From the NCBI GenBank assembly GCA_046153015.1, contig JBJXGF010000023.1, positions 1 to 26,807 on the forward strand: a DNA stretch of 26,807 bases, written 5' to 3'. This document shows, one piece after another, positions 22,751 through 26,807 of this stretch. The translations under genes were made by a program, and so were the position numbers. Numbering within the stretch: position 1 is the first letter of the stretch; each line of letters begins with the position of its first letter. The stretch is from JBJXGF01 sp046153015. Lineage in GTDB: Bacteria; Actinomycetota; Acidimicrobiia; Acidimicrobiales; CAIXPF01. The notes below the pieces were generated by a model. That model did no database searches, was not told the DNA's origin, and worked only from the letters and a program-made list of their open reading frames with translations.

Positions 22751-23419
22751 GTGAGCACCGAAGCAACTCCCGCCGCCACCGTCGTGCTGCTGCGGGCCGG
22801 CCACGACGGCCTCGAGACGCTGATGCTGCGGCGCAACGCCGAGCTGCATTTCGGCGGCATGTGGGTCTTCCCCGGCGGGGTGGTCGACCCCGACGACGTC
22901 GAGCCCGGCCGCCCCGACGACGAGCTGGCGGCCGCCCGCCGCGCCGCCGCCCGAGAGACGCTGGAAGAGGCCGGCCTGGTGCTCGAACCGGCCGGCTTGG
23001 TCACCTGGGCGCGCTGGTGCCCGCCGCCCGAGGCCCCGAAGCGCTTCAACACGTGGTTCTTCGTGGCCGAGGCCCCTCACGGCGCGGTCGAGATCGACGG
23101 CGGCGAGATCCACGACCACCTGTGGATCCACCCCGGGCACGCCCTCGAGCGCCACGCCCGCAAGGAGATCGACTTCGGGCCGCCGACCTGGGTGACCCTG
23201 CACCAGCTCAGCGCCTTCCCGACGCCGGGGGCGGCGCTGGCGGCGGCGGCCGGCGCGACGCCGCGCTTCTACTTCAGCCGCCGCGGCCGCACCGCCGAGG
23301 GCGCCCCGGTGACGATGTGGGACGGCGACGCCGGCTACGAGACCGGCGACCCGACCGCCTCCGGGCCCCGTCACCGGCTTTCGATGCATCGCAGCGGCTG
23401 GATCTACGAGACGCCGTAG
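22751..23419 (+). CDS. Nudix hydrolase
   Basis: 222 residues. The Nudix core is visible as FPGGVVDPDD (40-49) followed by ARETLEEAGLVL (67-78), the REUxEExGU half. About eleven extra residues lie between the GG and the RE half compared with the minimal Nudix box, as in the NUDT7/NUDT19-like group that cleaves acyl-CoA or CoA diphosphates; the subgroup is a guess. Nudix enzymes hydrolyse nucleoside diphosphates linked to another group, using Mg2+ bound by the glutamates. GTG 22751 is chosen because TTGAAT stands eight bases upstream and the frame before it has no supported start. It is convergent with the TetR gene, 15 bp between stops. Confidence 0.86.
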   Translation: MSTEATPAATVVLLRAGHDGLETLMLRRNAELHFGGMWVFPGGVVDPDDVEPGRPDDELAAARRAAARETLEEAGLVLEPAGLVTWARWCPPPEAPKRFNTWFFVAEAPHGAVEIDGGEIHDHLWIHPGHALERHARKEIDFGPPTWVTLHQLSAFPTPGAALAAAAGATPRFYFSRRGRTAEGAPVTMWDGDAGYETGDPTASGPRHRLSMHRSGWIYETP

Positions 23420-23434
23420 GCCGGCGGCGGCCGC

Positions 23435-24124
23435 TCAGGCGGCGGGGGGCTTGGGCGGCGGCGCCGGGTCCGGCGGGTCGACGAGGAGCCGTTGGAGGGC
23501 GTTGGCCGCCCAGACCGTGTAACGCCGGGTCGACCAGCGCCGCTTGCGGGTGAGCGTGACGTAGAGCTCCGGGGCGTTGAGCAGCCACACCGTGTCGCGG
23601 GCTTCGGCGACGCTGCGGCCGGGGGGCAGGCCGCCCCGTTCAGCGACCGCCTCGGCGACCATCGCCGCGGCCCGCAGGCGCTGCTTCTCGAACTCGTCGA
23701 GCAGCGCGGCGAGGTCGGCCTCGGCGTCGGCGGCGCGCACCAGCACGTCGTAGATCGGCGCGGCGGCGGAGGCGAGCGCGCCCATCATCACGGCGTAGCG
23801 GCGCAGCAGCTCCCGGGGGTCCTCCACGTCGTACACCCACTGGGCCAGCGGCCGGTCGGCCACCGAGAGCGCTTCGTCGTCGCCGGCGAGGGCCACGTCG
23901 ATGCAGGCCTTGAGCAGCGCCGCCTTCGACCCGAACGCGCTGAACACCGTGGGCGACGAGACCTCCGCCGCCGCCGCGATGTCGGCGACCGTGGTGCCGG
24001 CGTACCCGTCCGCCACGAAGAGCCGATGCGCCTCGGCGACGATCCGGCGCCGGAGCTGCGCGGCGCGCGCCTGGCGCCCGGCCGAGTTGTAGCGCCGTCG
24101 AGAAACCGGTTGCGCGTCGCCCAC
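23435..24124 (-). CDS. TetR-family transcriptional regulator
   Basis: About 229 residues. The N-terminal helix-turn-helix is clear: RRIVAEAHRLFVADGYAGTT, then VADIAAAAEVSSPTVFSAFGSKAALL, the standard TetR DNA-binding pattern. The C-terminal part is helical and variable, as expected for a ligand-binding dimerisation domain, and ends in a Pro/Ala tail. It probably represses itself and the divergent alpha/beta hydrolase gene. On the minus strand TAGAAT (24139-24134) lies nine bases before GTG 24124 but only three before the in-frame GTG at 24130, so the inner GTG is preferred as a leaderless start; the choice changes only two residues. Confidence 0.88.
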   Translation of the reverse strand: MGDAQPVSRRRYNSAGRQARAAQLRRRIVAEAHRLFVADGYAGTTVADIAAAAEVSSPTVFSAFGSKAALLKACIDVALAGDDEALSVADRPLAQWVYDVEDPRELLRRYAVMMGALASAAAPIYDVLVRAADAEADLAALLDEFEKQRLRAAAMVAEAVAERGGLPPGRSVAEARDTVWLLNAPELYVTLTRKRRWSTRRYTVWAANALQRLLVDPPDPAPPPKPPAA

Positions 24125-24130
24125 ATTCAC

Positions 24131-24225
24131 CTTATTCTAACTCTCACCAATATGGTTCGAACGAAGCCAATTTCCAGGACGAGTGTAGGCCGGCCGAGCT
24201 CGGCCGTCGCCCGAGAGGAGCCCCC
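24131..24225. promoter_or_regulatory. AT-richer divergent promoter with palindromes between TetR and hydrolase genes
   Basis: The stretch from about 24124 to 24180 is markedly richer in A/T than its surroundings. It holds TAGAAT (minus strand, 24139-24134), acca-ata-tggt (24146-24156) and the perfect palindrome gttcgaac (24155-24162). These are good candidates for TetR operator half-sites. Near the hydrolase start, GAGAGGAG stands six bases before the ATG. Confidence 0.5.
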
Positions 24226-25050
24226 ATGTCCGTCACCCCGCTCACCCCGGCCCGCGGCGAGGGCGCCCACCCGATCCATGTCGTGGCGTGGGTCGCGGGC
24301 GTCGCGCTCGCCGTGGACCGCCGCGGCGCCGGGGCGCCGGTGCTGCTGATCCACGGCGGCGGCGAGGACGCCTCGATGCTGGCCCGGCAGGCCGAGAGCC
24401 TCGCGGCGGCCGGCTTCGAGGCGATCACCTACGACCGGCGCGGCACTGGGCGCTCCGGCCGCGCCGGCTGGCCGGTCGAGGCGGCCGCCGAGCAGCACGC
24501 CGCCGACGCCGCGGCGCTGATCGAGGCGCTCGGCCTCCACCGCCCGACCGTCGTGGGGGTCAGCTCCGGCGGCGTGATCGCGCTGAAGCTGGCCGCCCTG
24601 CGCCCCGACGCCGTCGGGGCGGTGCTGGCCTGGGAGCCGCCCGCGGCGGGCCTCCTGCCCGGCGGCGACGAGGTCACTGCCGAAATCATGGCGCCCGTCC
24701 ACGAGCATCTCGCTCGCCGGCCCGGCGACTTCGCCGGCGCGCAGGCGCTGCTGCTCACCGCCATCCTCGGCGTTCCCGTCGCCGCCGACGATCCTGCCTT
24801 CGCCGCAGCGCGCGCCAACGCCGAGCCGATGGTGCGTGACGAGCCGACCATCACCCGCGCCCGGTTCGACGCCGACGACCTCCGTGGGCGGCCGGTCACG
24901 ATCGCCGTCGGCGACCGCCCCAACGAGGTGGTCGCCGCCTCGGCGGCGGCGCTCGCCGGGCTCACCGGCGCCGATCCGGTGCGGGTCGAGGCCGACCACG
25001 AGGTCTACCTGTACGACCCCTCCGTGCTCACGCGCCTGCTCACGAGCTGA
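24226..25050 (+). CDS. Alpha/beta hydrolase
   Basis: 274 residues of the alpha/beta-hydrolase fold. The oxyanion-hole motif is LIHGGGED (41-48) and the nucleophile elbow is GVSSGG with Ser113. A general acid may be Asp230 in VGDRPNE, and the base is probably His258 in EADHEVYLYDP. The substrate is unknown; esterase, lactonase or C-C hydrolase activities are all possible. There is no signal peptide. The ATG is supported by GAGAGGAG six bases upstream. Its position divergent from a TetR gene suggests induction by a small molecule, perhaps the hydrolase substrate. It is convergent with msrA, 34 bp between stops. Confidence 0.9.
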   Translation: MSVTPLTPARGEGAHPIHVVAWVAGVALAVDRRGAGAPVLLIHGGGEDASMLARQAESLAAAGFEAITYDRRGTGRSGRAGWPVEAAAEQHAADAAALIEALGLHRPTVVGVSSGGVIALKLAALRPDAVGAVLAWEPPAAGLLPGGDEVTAEIMAPVHEHLARRPGDFAGAQALLLTAILGVPVAADDPAFAAARANAEPMVRDEPTITRARFDADDLRGRPVTIAVGDRPNEVVAASAAALAGLTGADPVRVEADHEVYLYDPSVLTRLLTS

Positions 25051-25077
25051 GCCGGCTCGCCGCTGCGGGGCCGGCTC
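25049..25077. terminator. Hairpin between convergent hydrolase and msrA genes
   Basis: gagccggc (25049-25056) and gccggctc (25070-25077) form a perfect 8-bp stem with a 13-nt loop, starting inside the hydrolase stop codon. No T-tract follows on either strand. It could serve both converging transcripts. Confidence 0.45.
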
Positions 25078-25084
25078 GCCGCTG

Positions 25085-25085
<1 letters not shown>
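25052..25085. repeat. 15-bp direct repeat in the hydrolase-msrA spacer
   Basis: ccggctcgccgctgc occurs at 25052-25066 and again at 25071-25085, separated by gggg. The duplication makes up almost the whole spacer and also creates the hairpin arms, so it looks like a small tandem duplication. Confidence 0.85.
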
Positions 25086-25756
<671 letters not shown>

Positions 25757-25970
25757 GGGTACACCTTTCACGACGAACTGCATCGAGCTCGAACCGACGC
25801 GCCGAGCCGACCGGGCCGGTGAGCGCGCCTCGCCACCAGGCTAGGCGCGCGGCCCCACCCGACGTCGCCGGGCGCGCCGGGCGGGGCCGGGGCCGGGGCC
25901 GGGGCCGGGGCCGGGCGATAGGGTCGGGTCGTGCGCGGAGCGACCCGCCGAGCGGAGAGCCGGGGATCCG
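25757..25970. promoter_or_regulatory. Divergent region between msrA and the kinase gene
   Basis: 214 bp holding the msrA promoter, a GGGGCC repeat tract (25883-25912), and TAGGGT (25919-25924) as a candidate -10 for the kinase transcript. Six bases after that box is a GTG (25931) opening a 15-codon frame that ends by overlapping the kinase start (TGA 25976-25978, kinase GTG 25971-25973). Confidence 0.45.
25883..25912 (+). repeat. Five tandem GGGGCC hexamers, potential G-quadruplex
   Basis: ggggcc is repeated five times without error at 25883-25912, and a further ggg follows. Six G-runs of three or four on the plus strand meet the usual quadruplex pattern. The tract ends seven bases before the candidate kinase -10 box. 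Confidence 0.95.
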
Positions 25971-26807
25971 GTGAGTGACCACCCAGCCCCGCCCCGCTTC
26001 GAGGCGCCGCCGCCGGCCATCCCCGGCCTGGAGCTGCTCGAGCCGATCGGGCGGGGCGGGTTCAGCACGGTGTGGCGGGCGCGCCAGGCGATGATCGACC
26101 GGATCGTGGCGGTCAAGCTCCTCTCGCTCGACATGCGGGACCCGGCCGACCAGCGCCGTTTCCAGCGGGAGTGCAGCGCCGCCGGCCGGCTCACCAGCCA
26201 CCCGCACGTCGTGCAGGTGTACGAGGTCGGCTTCGTCGACGCCCGGCCCTACCTGGTGATGGAGCACTTCGCCGGCGGCTCGGCGGCGGACCTGCTCGCC
26301 CGCCGCGGCCCGCTGCCCCTGGCCGAGGCGCTCGACGTGGGCGCGAAGATCGCCGGCGCGCTGCACGCCGCCCACACCCTGGGGATCCTCCACCGCGACG
26401 TGAAGCCGGAGAACATCCTGCTCGACGGGGCGGGGCGGCCGGCGCTGGCCGACTTCGGGATCTCGACCGTCGGCTTCAACCAGTCGTTGTCCTCCATCAA
26501 GGACACGTTCACGCCGCTGCACGCGGCGCCCGAGACCGTGGAAGGGCGGGCGCCGAGCCCCGCCGCCGACGTGTACGCGCTGGCGTCGACGGTGTGGACG
26601 CTGCTGGCCGGGTTCGCGCCGTTCCAACGGTCCGACGACAGCTCGGTGGCGGCGATCCTGCTGCGGATCCTGCACGAGCCGCCCCCGCCCCTCCCCGTGC
26701 CCGCCCCGCCGGCCCTCGGCGCGCTGCTCGACCGATCGCTCGCCAAGCGGCCCGAGGACCGCCCCGCCAGCGCGGCCGAGCTCGGCGCGGCGCTCGCCGA
26801 GATCGCC
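25971..26807 (+). CDS. Serine/threonine protein kinase, PknB-like (3' partial)
   Basis: 279 codons are present and the frame is open at the right edge. A Hanks-type kinase domain covers about 18-279: glycine loop IGRGGFSTVW (26-35), Lys49 in VAVKLL, Glu67, catalytic HRDVKPENIL with Asp143, DFG at 161-163, and APE at 186-188. All residues for activity are present. Any membrane segment or sensor domain would lie to the right of the window. Start is GTG 25971; a TAGGGT box lies about 46 bases upstream, with G-rich possible ribosome binding sequence between. It could phosphorylate envelope proteins such as the PASTA/Hsp70 pair 13 kb away, but nothing here proves a link. Confidence 0.93.
   Translation, partial: MSDHPAPPRFEAPPPAIPGLELLEPIGRGGFSTVWRARQAMIDRIVAVKLLSLDMRDPADQRRFQRECSAAGRLTSHPHVVQVYEVGFVDARPYLVMEHFAGGSAADLLARRGPLPLAEALDVGAKIAGALHAAHTLGILHRDVKPENILLDGAGRPALADFGISTVGFNQSLSSIKDTFTPLHAAPETVEGRAPSPAADVYALASTVWTLLAGFAPFQRSDDSSVAAILLRILHEPPPPLPVPAPPALGALLDRSLAKRPEDRPASAAELGAALAEIA

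Overview
The window is about 26.8 kb of very GC-rich, densely coding bacterial DNA. Frequent GTG starts, a eukaryote-like (IleS2-type) isoleucyl-tRNA synthetase, a PASTA protein with a probable DUF6777 domain, a membrane-anchored Hsp70-like ATPase, a form-II CoxL-like dehydrogenase and several apparently leaderless genes together suggest an actinobacterium, perhaps Acidimicrobiia. That assignment is an inference from gene content and base composition. I see no rRNA, tRNA, CRISPR array, insertion sequence or phage gene, so this looks like ordinary chromosome.

Layout. 2-4069 (+) is a tightly coupled four-gene run: an S1-domain RNA-binding protein (5' end outside the window, with three exact copies of a 15-bp repeat), an amidase, a PNPOx-like flavoprotein and a low-specificity threonine aldolase. 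4079-7237 (-) is ileS, divergent from a small class III nucleotide cyclase (7380-8045, +). 8057-12982 (-) holds a two-gene unit: an Hsp70-type ATPase fused to a membrane anchor and an outside domain, followed by a membrane-anchored protein with ten PASTA repeats and no kinase domain. 13061-13870 (-) is an HpaI-type aldolase, divergent from an unrecognised protein (13924-14718, +).

14705-17677 (-) is the most interesting gene. One polypeptide joins a processive GT2 glycosyltransferase (Alg8/hyaluronan-synthase type) to an extracytoplasmic right-handed beta-helix carrying the DPHD and HGIIVSR signatures of the alginate C5-epimerase AlgG. It looks like a one-protein 'polymerise and epimerise' exopolysaccharide synthase. 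Its putative promoter carries a perfect 8-6-8 bp dyad.

18128-20401 (-) is an orphan CoxL-like molybdenum hydroxylase subunit, divergent from a crotonase (20533-21339, +) that lacks one of the two classical glutamates. 21392-22676 (+) is an overlapping DsbB/thioredoxin-fold pair for extracytoplasmic disulfide chemistry. It is followed by a Nudix hydrolase, a TetR regulator divergent from an alpha/beta hydrolase, an msrA methionine sulfoxide reductase, and at the right edge a truncated Ser/Thr kinase whose upstream region contains five GGGGCC repeats.

Much of the window serves the cell envelope: polymer synthesis, PASTA/Hsp70 proteins, disulfide formation and possibly kinase signalling. Several genes begin with GTG 6-9 bases after a TANNNT box, which fits leaderless transcription.
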